A stretch of DNA of 22,068 nucleotides from Anaerolineaceae bacterium. Its GTDB lineage: Bacteria; Chloroflexota; Anaerolineae; Anaerolineales; Anaerolineaceae. Location of the stretch: assembly GCA_021107195.1 (NCBI GenBank), contig JAIOTF010000018.1, positions 1 to 22,068 on the forward strand, read 5' to 3'. Both the position numbers and the translations under genes were made by a program. Positions 16,447 to 22,068 of this stretch are shown here, piece after piece (within the stretch, counting starts at the first letter, position 1; each line of letters opens with the position of its first letter). The notes under the pieces were generated by a model. That model was not told the origin of the DNA. It was given only the letters and a program-made list of their open reading frames with translations, and made no database searches.

Positions 16447-18141
16447 TCAGGACTGTTCTGGGTGAGGCCGGCGGATCATTTCATGTAGATCGGCCCCGGC
16501 TGAGACCATTGGATACACGTTATCTTCTTTTTCGACCCGGAAGTCGATCACGACGGTGCCGGGGCATTCTTGCGTTTTGTGGATCGCATCTTCAATTTCT
16601 GAGCGGCGAGTTACACGGATGCCGGTCAGGCCGTGAGCTTCTGCGATTTTGACAAAGTCCGGGCTGACCATCGGGGTGGCCGTATAGCGTTTTTCATAGA
16701 AGAGGTCTTGCCATTGGCGCACCATCCCCAGATAACCATTGTTGATGATGGCCACGTTGACCTTCAGGCCTTCCTGAGCAGCGGTGGAAAGCTCCGCCTG
16801 TGTCATCTGGAAACCACCATCTCCGGCAATGACCCACACCTCAGCATCGGGGCAACCTTGTTTTGCGCCCAATGCAGCTGGCAGGGCGAAACCCATGGTT
16901 CCCAATCCACCGGAGGTGATCAGCGTGTTTGGTTTCTCATGTTTGTAGTATTGGGCAGCCCACATTTGGTGTTGCCCCACGTCGGTGACCAACAATGCTT
17001 TGCCTTCGGTATATTTCCAAATATCGTGGATCACGTGCGCTGCATGCAGCTTACCGGTGTCCGGCCAGTTCAAGATATCGCGTTGTGCGCTTTCTTCGCA
17101 TTTGCCATTGATCGTCTCCAGCCAGGGGGAATGGTCGGTAGGGGACAAGTGTGGCAGCAATTGGCTCAGGGTAATTTTCAGGTCGGCGATCAATGCCAGA
17201 TTGACTTTGACGTTCTTGTTGATTTCAGAAGGGTCAATGTCGAAATGGATCTTGCGGGCATTGGGAGCATACGTTGCCATGTTACCGGTTACCCGGTCGT
17301 CGAAGCGCATGCCCATCGCCAGCAGCAGGTCGGCTTCCTGAATAGCCTGGTTGACCCAGGATTCACCATGCATGCCCATCATGCCAAGATAAAGTGGGTG
17401 GCTGGCTGGTACACTGCCGAGGCCTAACAGGGTGGCCGCGATCGGGGTTTGGGTCTTTTCAGCGAAGGCGATCATTTCCTGCATCGCCTCACTGTGCAGC
17501 ACACCTGCGCCGGCCAGGATCAACGGTCGTTCAGCCTGGGCAATCATTTTGGCAGCTTGTTTCAGATCCCCTTCAACCGGGCTGTAATCAGGCCGGTAAC
17601 CGGGCATTTGAATTGGGGTTTCGTCGTATTCCCATTCGATTTCTTCGGTCTGTGCATCTTTGGTGATGTCGATCAACACTGGGCCTGGGCGTGCGCTGCG
17701 AGCAACGTAGAACGCATCTCGTACGGTTTTGTTGATCTCTTCCACGTTGCTGATCAGGTAGTTATGCTTGGTGATCGGCAGGGTGATGCCTGTTACATCG
17801 GTTTCCTGGAAGGCATCGTAGCCGATGAACCAGCTTGGCACCTGGCCTGTGATGCATACGATAGGCGATGAATCCATGAAGGCCGTTGCAATGCCTGTGA
17901 CCAGGTTAGTTGCCCCAGGCCCTGATGTAGCCATCGCTACCCCGACCTTGCCAGTAGCACGGGCATATCCATCGGCCATGTGAGCGGCACCTTGTTCATG
18001 CCGCACCATCACATGGTGGATGGGGAACGCTTCCATGGCATCATAAATGGGCAGAGTGCTGCCGCCAATGATACCAAAAATGGTGTCTACCCCTTCACGA
18101 GCGATACATTCCCATAAAATTTGTGCACCAGTTTTTTTCAT
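16447..18141 (-). CDS. ilvB: Acetolactate synthase large (catalytic) subunit
   Basis: Predicted 564 aa, full length. It makes 2-acetolactate from two pyruvates, or acetohydroxybutyrate from pyruvate plus 2-oxobutyrate, using TPP, FAD and Mg2+. The catalytic glutamate is E49 in VRHEQGAAHMADGYAR; the FAD/substrate region includes FQETDVTGIT (111-120) and RFDDRVTG (279-286), and the TPP-binding motif runs from GDGGF (440-444) to INNGYLGMVRQWQ (466-478). FGIIGGSTLPIYDA (22-35) replaces the commoner FGYPGGAVLPIYDA, a mild variation near the active site. The C-terminal region is close to family length. GGAGG lies five bases before the ATG. It follows ilvD by 44 bases. Confidence 0.96.
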   Translation of the reverse strand: MKKTGAQILWECIAREGVDTIFGIIGGSTLPIYDAMEAFPIHHVMVRHEQGAAHMADGYARATGKVGVAMATSGPGATNLVTGIATAFMDSSPIVCITGQVPSWFIGYDAFQETDVTGITLPITKHNYLISNVEEINKTVRDAFYVARSARPGPVLIDITKDAQTEEIEWEYDETPIQMPGYRPDYSPVEGDLKQAAKMIAQAERPLILAGAGVLHSEAMQEMIAFAEKTQTPIAATLLGLGSVPASHPLYLGMMGMHGESWVNQAIQEADLLLAMGMRFDDRVTGNMATYAPNARKIHFDIDPSEINKNVKVNLALIADLKITLSQLLPHLSPTDHSPWLETINGKCEESAQRDILNWPDTGKLHAAHVIHDIWKYTEGKALLVTDVGQHQMWAAQYYKHEKPNTLITSGGLGTMGFALPAALGAKQGCPDAEVWVIAGDGGFQMTQAELSTAAQEGLKVNVAIINNGYLGMVRQWQDLFYEKRYTATPMVSPDFVKIAEAHGLTGIRVTRRSEIEDAIHKTQECPGTVVIDFRVEKEDNVYPMVSAGADLHEMIRRPHPEQS

Positions 18142-18185
18142 GTTACCTCCAGAATAGATGAAAAATTACATTGGATATTATTTGA

Positions 18186-19856
18186 TTAATCTGTGCGTAA
18201 AACTGCACCGGTATCTGCACTCTGCACCATGCGGGCGTAGCGGCGCAGCCAGCGGCTTTTAGTCTTTGGACTGAAAGCCGGCAGGGCAGCCAGCCGTTGG
18301 GCGATTTCACTGTCTGATAAGCGTACATTCAATGAGCGTTTATTGAAATCGATCTCGATGATATCGCCTGGCTGTAAGGCCGCTATTGGACCGCGGGCTG
18401 CTGCTTCGGGAGAAACGTGACCGATGCACGCACCATGCGTGCCGCCTGAGAAGCGGCCGTCAGTGATGAGAGCAACTTTGTCACCCAGTCCCATACCCAT
18501 AATGGCTGAAGTGGGGCTGAGCATTTCCTGCATGCCGGGACCGCCGCTGGGGCCTTCATAGCGGATGACGACTACTTCACCAGCCTGGACTTCTTCAGCC
18601 ATGATTCCTGCCAAAGCGCTTTCTTGCGATTCATAGACGCGGGCTGGGCCGTTGAAGTTATCCATGCCGCGGGCAACGCCGCCGGTTTTGACCACTGAAC
18701 CCTTTGGGGCCAGGTTGCCGAACAGGATTGCCAGGCCGCCGCGCTTGGAATGCGCCGTTTTAAAGTTGTGGATCACGCCTGGGTCTTTGATTTCTGCATC
18801 GGCAATATTTTCGCCCAGGGTTTTACCGGTTACAGTTGGGCGGTTCAGATGCAGCACATCACTCGATTTGGACAGCTCGTTGAGAATGGCCGGGATGCCG
18901 CCTGCGCGGTGTACATCTTCCATATGCCATTTTCCTGACGGGCTGACTTTGCAAAGGTGCGGTACTTGGTCAGACAAGGCATTGATTCGTTCTAATGGAT
19001 AATCGATGCCGGCCTCGTCAGCGATGGCCAGGGTGTGCAGAACGGTGTTCGTTGAGCCTCCCATTGCCATGTCCAGGGCAAAGGCATCATCTATCGCCTC
19101 TTGAGTAACGATTTGACGGGGGGTGAGATTGTTTTCGATCAGGGAGAAAATTTGGCGGGCGGCTGTTTGGGCCAGTGTGTTGCGTTCATCAGTTTTGGCC
19201 AAGGCGCTGCCGTTGTAGGGGAGGGCCATGCCCAGGGCTTCGCATAGACAATTCATGCTGTTGGCGGTGAACATGCCGGAACACGAACCGCAGGAGGGGC
19301 AGGCGTTATCTTCGATTTGTTTCAACCGTTCGGCAGTCATTTTGCCGGATTGGTAAGCCCCCAGCCCTTCAAAGACCGAGACCAAGTCTACAACCTGACC
19401 GTCTGGTAAATGACCGGCGGCCATTGGCCCACCGGACACAAAGATGGTCGGAATGTCGAGGCGCATGGCAGCCATCAGCATTCCGGGTACGATTTTGTCG
19501 CAATTCGGGATACAGATCATGCCGTCGAACTGATGGGCTTCGATCATGGTTTCTACTGAATCAGCGATTAATTCACGGGAGGGCAGAGAGTATTTCATGC
19601 CAGCATGACCCATGGCGATGCCATCATCCACAGCGATGGTGTTGAATTCAAACGGCACGCCGCCGTTGGCGCGGATGGTATCTTTGATTTGTTGTCCAAA
19701 CTCCTGCAGATGGACATGACCCGGGACAACATCGACATGGGAATTCACCACGGCAATAAAGGGCTTGCTCATGTCAGCGTCGCTGACCCCAACAGCCTTC
19801 AGTAGGGAGCGGTGAGGGGAACGTTCAATTCCTTTTTTGATTTGGTCAGATCGCAC
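18186..19856 (-). CDS. ilvD: Dihydroxy-acid dehydratase, GTG start
   Basis: Predicted 556 aa. It dehydrates 2,3-dihydroxy acids to the 2-oxo acids preceding valine, isoleucine and leucine. Fe-S ligands are expected from Cys119 (PNCDKIVPG) and the CGSCSGMFTANSMNCL cluster near 189-192. The position that is Cys in plant-type [2Fe-2S] enzymes reads VPGHVHL here, as in E. coli IlvD, so an oxygen-sensitive [4Fe-4S] form is likely. I choose GTG at 19856 because RSDQIKKGIERSPHRSLL matches family N-termini and GGAGG lies nine bases upstream; the in-frame ATG at 19901 sits inside the leader terminator hairpin. It is the first structural gene, preceded by an attenuator-like leader. Confidence 0.95.
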   Translation of the reverse strand: MRSDQIKKGIERSPHRSLLKAVGVSDADMSKPFIAVVNSHVDVVPGHVHLQEFGQQIKDTIRANGGVPFEFNTIAVDDGIAMGHAGMKYSLPSRELIADSVETMIEAHQFDGMICIPNCDKIVPGMLMAAMRLDIPTIFVSGGPMAAGHLPDGQVVDLVSVFEGLGAYQSGKMTAERLKQIEDNACPSCGSCSGMFTANSMNCLCEALGMALPYNGSALAKTDERNTLAQTAARQIFSLIENNLTPRQIVTQEAIDDAFALDMAMGGSTNTVLHTLAIADEAGIDYPLERINALSDQVPHLCKVSPSGKWHMEDVHRAGGIPAILNELSKSSDVLHLNRPTVTGKTLGENIADAEIKDPGVIHNFKTAHSKRGGLAILFGNLAPKGSVVKTGGVARGMDNFNGPARVYESQESALAGIMAEEVQAGEVVVIRYEGPSGGPGMQEMLSPTSAIMGMGLGDKVALITDGRFSGGTHGACIGHVSPEAAARGPIAALQPGDIIEIDFNKRSLNVRLSDSEIAQRLAALPAFSPKTKSRWLRRYARMVQSADTGAVLRTD

Positions 19857-19878
19857 GATATTTTTCCTCCAGAAGAAT

Positions 19879-19920
19879 TTGATATAAAAGAAGCCACCCA
19901 ACGATTTCGTTGGGTGGCTT
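19879..19920 (-). terminator. Attenuator-type terminator hairpin before ilvD
   Basis: AAGCCACCCAACGA and TCGTTGGGTGGCTT (19891-19920) are perfect 14-base reverse complements. On the minus strand the stem is followed by CTTCTTTTATAT, then the ilvD ribosome-binding site, so termination here would keep the operon off. On the plus strand it is followed by a cleaner T run (19921-19930), so it may also stop antisense transcription. It lies between the leader peptide stop and ilvD, the position of a classical attenuator. Confidence 0.85.
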
Positions 19921-19944
19921 TGTTTTTTTTGTTATACGCCGCAA

Positions 19945-20061
19945 TTACTTTTGCTTGACGTAAACCTTGCACAACCTCCCAACCGAAACCAGGTCCTCAA
20001 CAAGAACGAGGACCAAAAGAATAATAACGATTAGGGAGATAAAGAGGTTATATGTAAACAT
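19945..20061 (-). CDS. ilv operon leader peptide, 38 aa, Ile/Leu/Val-rich
   Basis: ATG at 20061 opens 38 codons ending in TAA at 19945. Residues 10-21 read LIVIILLVLVLV, twelve consecutive branched-chain residues, and 20 of 38 residues are Ile (4), Leu (8) or Val (8), using varied codons including CTA, TTG, CTC and GTC. A modest GGAT site precedes the ATG. It lies between a consensus promoter and a terminator hairpin before ilvD. The expected role is to sense charged Ile/Leu/Val tRNAs: ribosome stalling in this stretch would change RNA folding downstream. A small membrane peptide is the alternative reading, because the stretch is also hydrophobic; position and RNA pairings favour a leader peptide. 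Confidence 0.85.
   Translation of the reverse strand: MFTYNLFISLIVIILLVLVLVEDLVSVGRLCKVYVKQK
19975..20038 (-). promoter_or_regulatory. Alternative pairing segments of the ilv attenuator
   Basis: Minus-strand RNA segments overlap the leader codons. GGTCCTC (20008-20014) pairs with GAGGACC (19992-19998), a 7-bp pause-type hairpin. Segment 1, CTCCC plus AA (20031-20038), can pair with TTGGGAG (19976-19982) around that hairpin. Segment 2, TTTCGGTTGGGAGG (19975-19988), can instead pair with CCACCCAACGAAA at the 5' arm of the terminator, with one bulge and one mismatch. The last two pairings exclude each other, and the second also excludes the terminator. Confidence 0.65.
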
Positions 20062-20100
20062 TTCTATCCGTTCGAATTTTGTGCTTTGTTATAAAAAATA

Positions 20101-20125
20101 ATCTCCGTTTGCATATCGAGGAGAT
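20101..20125. repeat. Inverted repeat in the ilv 5' leader
   Basis: ATCTCC (20101-20106) and GGAGAT (20120-20125) flank 13 bases in the transcribed leader before the leader peptide. On the minus strand the GGAGAT copy (20101-20106) could also pair with ATCTCC at 20035-20040, inside the leader codons, giving a further alternative fold. It could equally be an operator. Confidence 0.35.
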
Positions 20126-20206
20126 CACTTCACCTGACTACATTATCATATTTCAAGGCGGGCAACGACACGATAACAAAAACATAATATTAACAATATT
20201 TGTTTG

Positions 20207-20234
20207 ATTATACGGATAATGCGGGATTTGTCAA
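20207..20234 (-). promoter_or_regulatory. Consensus sigma-70-type promoter of the ilv-leu operon
   Basis: Read on the minus strand, TTGACA (20229-20234) and TATAAT (20207-20212) are both exact consensus with a 16-base spacer. Transcription would start near 20200, giving about 140 nt before the leader peptide and about 345 nt before ilvD. A promoter this strong suits an operon whose output is set downstream by attenuation. Confidence 0.85.
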
Positions 20235-20270
20235 TACAAAAAGCGATATTCGTGTTAAATCCGTGAGCTA

Positions 20271-20322
20271 CCCAACGCTAACACTAGCACCGCACTGCGT
20301 TTGGTGCAGCGCCTTGTTATAC
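20271..20322 (-). repeat. Integron attC-like site (candidate)
   Basis: On the minus strand the segment begins TATAACAAGGCGCTGCACC and ends GTGTTAGCGTTGGG. TAACA/TGTTA form outer arms and GCACC/GGTGC form inner arms around an 11-base centre. The TAA stop of the upstream reading frame lies inside the first TAAC box, as is common in integron gene cassettes. The arms are spaced unequally and the outer boxes are imperfect against RYYYAAC/GTTRRRY, and no integrase is in the window. Confidence 0.35.
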
Positions 20323-20646
20323 CATTCCTTTTATTCTTTCATACCTTTTCAGTGTGATGAGCCTGTCAACCGTGAGCACACCAGCCCACTCCAGTTTCGC
20401 CTTTTCCCATACGTCAGGATGCTTGCCTCCCCAGGACCATGTTGGCATCCATGAACCATCTTCCTGTTGCATAGAAATCTCGTAGTCTAAGTTCTCCGAG
20501 ACATTGTCTCGCAGAACTTCGAAGAAAGCAGACCCTGGTCTATCGGCGACTTGAATTGGCATAAGACCATATTTCTTCCACTGGGATGGATCTTGTGAAA
20601 CCGTTTTGGTAAGAAGTCTATCCAGTATTTCCTCTGGACAAAACAA
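20317..20646 (-). pseudogene. C-terminal remnant of a terpene-cyclase/prenyltransferase-like protein
   Basis: A 109-codon frame, possible only with a TTG start at 20646; an in-frame TGA lies eight codons further up (20668-20670). No good ribosome-binding site is seen. The text DYEISMQQEDGSWMPTWSWGG (residues about 55-75) followed by WEKAKLEWAGVLTVDRLITLKRYERI resembles, from memory, the C-terminal QW-like repeats of longer (about 300 aa) bacterial proteins related to squalene cyclase or prenyltransferase alpha-barrels. The N-terminal part is absent from the 50 bases before the next gene, so this is probably a decayed or truncated copy. A shorter genuine gene starting at the internal ATG (residue 29) cannot be ruled out. 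Confidence 0.5.
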
Positions 20647-20695
20647 TGCACTAAGATAACTTTTTGCTCAACAGTATTGTTTACGCATTAAGACC

Positions 20696-21295
20696 TTAAA
20701 ACAATTCGAAAAGCGCATCTGTACCTAATTTCGGAATTAATGCACCTGCCAATTCTTCAATAGTTTTGTCGTAATCGATTCCAATAAAATCATCAATACT
20801 GCCAAGATAACACATCCTTTCCGCATCAAATAATCGTTTTTCCTTATCACTTAATATGAATTTCATCACTGGCGTGTACTGAGTATAAATATCGTGTTCT
20901 TTTTCCATTCGACGATTGAAATCAACAACTCTCGCATCAGAAAATCCAAATTCTTTCGCCATCATTTTTGCTAGCTCTTCTAAATCTGGCCCCACTGCTT
21001 CATATATCGCCATTTCTTTGAATTTTACCCCCAACCGATATCTTTTCCCTTCGGGGTGCTTCTTTAGTGCCGCTTCGACAACTGCTATTTCTTCATCGGT
21101 CAGTAGTTTTGGCCGACGCTTTGCGAGAGATACGATCCCATTTACGCTTTCTCTAATTTCATAGCCTTCCGGTATTTTTTCCACGGCCTTATCTTTTTGC
21201 TCACGCGAAAAATAATAGCGTGGTTTCCCGGTCTTCGTTATTCCCTGACACAGATAGTATTTCCGACCTTTTCGATTTGTGTATGTCACTGCCAT
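20696..21295 (-). CDS. Uncharacterised 199-aa protein
   Basis: Function not recognised. The N-terminus (MAVTYTNRKGRKYYLCQGIT, then KTGKPRYYFSRE) looks like two short beta hairpins rich in Lys/Arg/Tyr, followed by EIPEGYEIRESVNGIVSLAKRRP-type text (about 40-62) that I associate with conserved hypothetical proteins in several bacterial phyla. The central and C-terminal parts are mixed charged helices, and about 165-199 is acidic. There is no signal peptide or membrane span. The basic start could bind nucleic acid, but that is a guess. A GAGAGGAA ribosome-binding site lies about ten bases before the ATG. The gene is AT-richer than the ilv-leu operon, consistent with an acquired flank. Confidence 0.75.
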   Translation of the reverse strand: MAVTYTNRKGRKYYLCQGITKTGKPRYYFSREQKDKAVEKIPEGYEIRESVNGIVSLAKRRPKLLTDEEIAVVEAALKKHPEGKRYRLGVKFKEMAIYEAVGPDLEELAKMMAKEFGFSDARVVDFNRRMEKEHDIYTQYTPVMKFILSDKEKRLFDAERMCYLGSIDDFIGIDYDKTIEELAGALIPKLGTDALFELF

Positions 21296-21503
21296 TTTGA
21301 CGATATTCCTCTCTGCTCTTCTTTACAATTTTCTGCCGCACAACGAAAAAGCTCACCCGCCTGCGGGTTTGCAGGACTCCATCGTTTTGGAAACTAGATT
21401 CTTTGCTCCGAACCGTCATTTTTGCGGCCGCTTTAGCCAAGTCCGCTGCAATTTGGGTTAGGCCGTTTCAGCTTGCAAAAGCTACGTTGATATATTTTAT
21501 CAA
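21296..21503 (-). other. Structured intergenic segment, possible attC-like repeat
   Basis: No gene seen. Just after the upstream stop are TTGATA/TATCAA (21487-21503) and AGCTT/AAGCT (21470-21483) hairpins. GTTAGGC at 21457-21463 (GCCTAAC on the minus strand) is an exact match to the integron core consensus, followed on that strand by TTGCAGCGGAC, which can pair with GTCCTGCAA (21371-21379) if two bases bulge. ACCCGC/GCGGGT at 21355-21368 is a compact palindrome followed on the minus strand by GAGCTTTTT, which could also act as a terminator. The far end, CGTTGTGCGGC, is an imperfect core. Confidence 0.35.
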
Positions 21504-22068
21504 TCATGGCATTAAAGTTGAATCAAGTATGAGCAAAGGTGGTTCTGGATTCTTCATTCTATAAGCAATATGCTCTTCCATTTTTCTCACATCAATCAAA
21601 TGTGCAAAAATGATTTCTTGTATATTCGCTGGAAAAAGCCTATGTACATCAACAGGATATAACGAACCGTCTCCTGGAATTTCCACACTTTGCACAACAC
21701 CGTCTGTTCCGAGATATACGACAGCGGGTACACTAGCTCCGGTGGGTATTTCTCCAGGCAACTGACAAAATGCCCACAAATATACTTCGTTTTCAGATTG
21801 TCCCAAAATTACCCATTCGCACAAAACATTTTCTGGAATGGGAGATGGGATAATCTTTTTCGCCAAAGCTTTCTCGTATTCTTGCCAACGGGCCAGTTGG
21901 TCGGCATTAGGTGTAATATAAACTGATATGGTAGATGATGGCGAGGGAGTTAGAAGAACGGGAGTAACCGTATCGGCATTGGTGACTGTAGAAATTTTAG
22001 TTTCTGTTGGAGTAAAATCTGCGGAGAATACCATTGAAGTCGTGTTCACATTTGTAGGCTGTATTACT
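21504..22068 (-). CDS. Secreted or lipoprotein-like protein, N-terminus cut by window edge
   Basis: The frame is open through the right edge; a GTG at 22049 exists but the codons before it are also open, so the true start and probably a signal peptide lie outside. The first 50 visible residues are rich in Thr, Ser, Pro and Val (TPVLLTPSPSSTISVYITP), a typical extracytoplasmic linker. About 50-187 is a compact domain with RWQEYEKALAKKI, ENVLCEWVILGQSENEVYLWAFCQLPG and SVEIPGDGSLYPVDVHRLFP; its two cysteines could be paired. I do not recognise a functional family. Similar text occurs, from memory, in Anaerolineae hypothetical proteins. Confidence 0.7.
   Translation of the reverse strand, partial: VIQPTNVNTTSMVFSADFTPTETKISTVTNADTVTPVLLTPSPSSTISVYITPNADQLARWQEYEKALAKKIIPSPIPENVLCEWVILGQSENEVYLWAFCQLPGEIPTGASVPAVVYLGTDGVVQSVEIPGDGSLYPVDVHRLFPANIQEIIFAHLIDVRKMEEHIAYRMKNPEPPLLILDSTLMP

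Noticed and set aside
16633..17427. 264-codon plus-strand frame opposite ilvB
   Set aside because: Antisense shadow of a complete ilvB.
19857..19901. ATG start of ilvD at 19901
   Set aside because: It lies within the terminator hairpin, has no ribosome-binding site, and adds 15 residues unlike any IlvD; GTG at 19856 fits.
19860..20200. T-box riboswitch upstream of ilvD
   Set aside because: GGGTGG occurs, but in the 3' arm of the terminator hairpin and without the following NACCGCG; no T-box sequence or specifier stem is recognisable. The leader peptide explains the region better.
1..22068. CRISPR array, rRNA, tRNA, insertion sequence
   Set aside because: No regularly spaced repeats, conserved RNA text, transposase text or terminal inverted repeats were seen on either strand.

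Overview
This window looks like bacterial chromosome, most plausibly a Chloroflexota (Anaerolineae-type) genome. That assignment is an inference from protein style: a Thr/Pro/Ser-rich secreted-protein linker, a citramalate-based leucine/isoleucine cluster, MacB-like export genes with a lipoprotein adaptor, and mid-range GC. No rRNA, tRNA, CRISPR array or transposase was seen.

Layout. (1) Positions 1-1236, minus strand: the N-terminal 412 codons of an amidohydrolase running off the left edge. (2) 1237-1595: a divergent intergenic region with a plausible promoter on each strand. (3) 1596-6966, plus strand: a four-gene unit, namely a TPR-containing membrane protein, a permease with two fused MacB/FtsX units, an HlyD-like lipoprotein adaptor and a LolD/MacB-type ATPase. 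It ends at a strong bidirectional terminator (7028-7069). (4) 19856 down to 7090, minus strand: an eleven-gene branched-chain amino acid operon, ilvD-ilvB-ilvN-ilvC-leuA-(74-aa unknown)-leuC-leuD-cimA-leuB-ilvE. (5) 19857-20234: the operon's control region. (6) 20271-22068: an AT-richer accessory flank with two unrecognised genes, a truncated cyclase-like remnant and two integron attC-like structures.

How it works together. IlvBN, IlvC, IlvD and IlvE make valine and isoleucine. LeuA, LeuCD and LeuB extend 2-oxoisovalerate to leucine. CimA starts a parallel pyruvate-to-2-oxobutyrate route using the same LeuCD and LeuB, so isoleucine can be made without threonine deaminase; no ilvA is present here. 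The small 74-aa protein between leuA and leuC has a strong ribosome-binding site and two copies of an FPx3TxPx2WD[FL]SGL motif, and I do not recognise it.

The best discovery is upstream of ilvD. A consensus promoter (TTGACA-N16-TATAAT) is followed by an unannotated 38-codon reading frame containing twelve consecutive Ile/Leu/Val codons. Then come mutually exclusive RNA pairings, a 14-bp perfect hairpin with a T-rich tail, and a GTG-started ilvD. This is the architecture of ribosome-mediated transcription attenuation.
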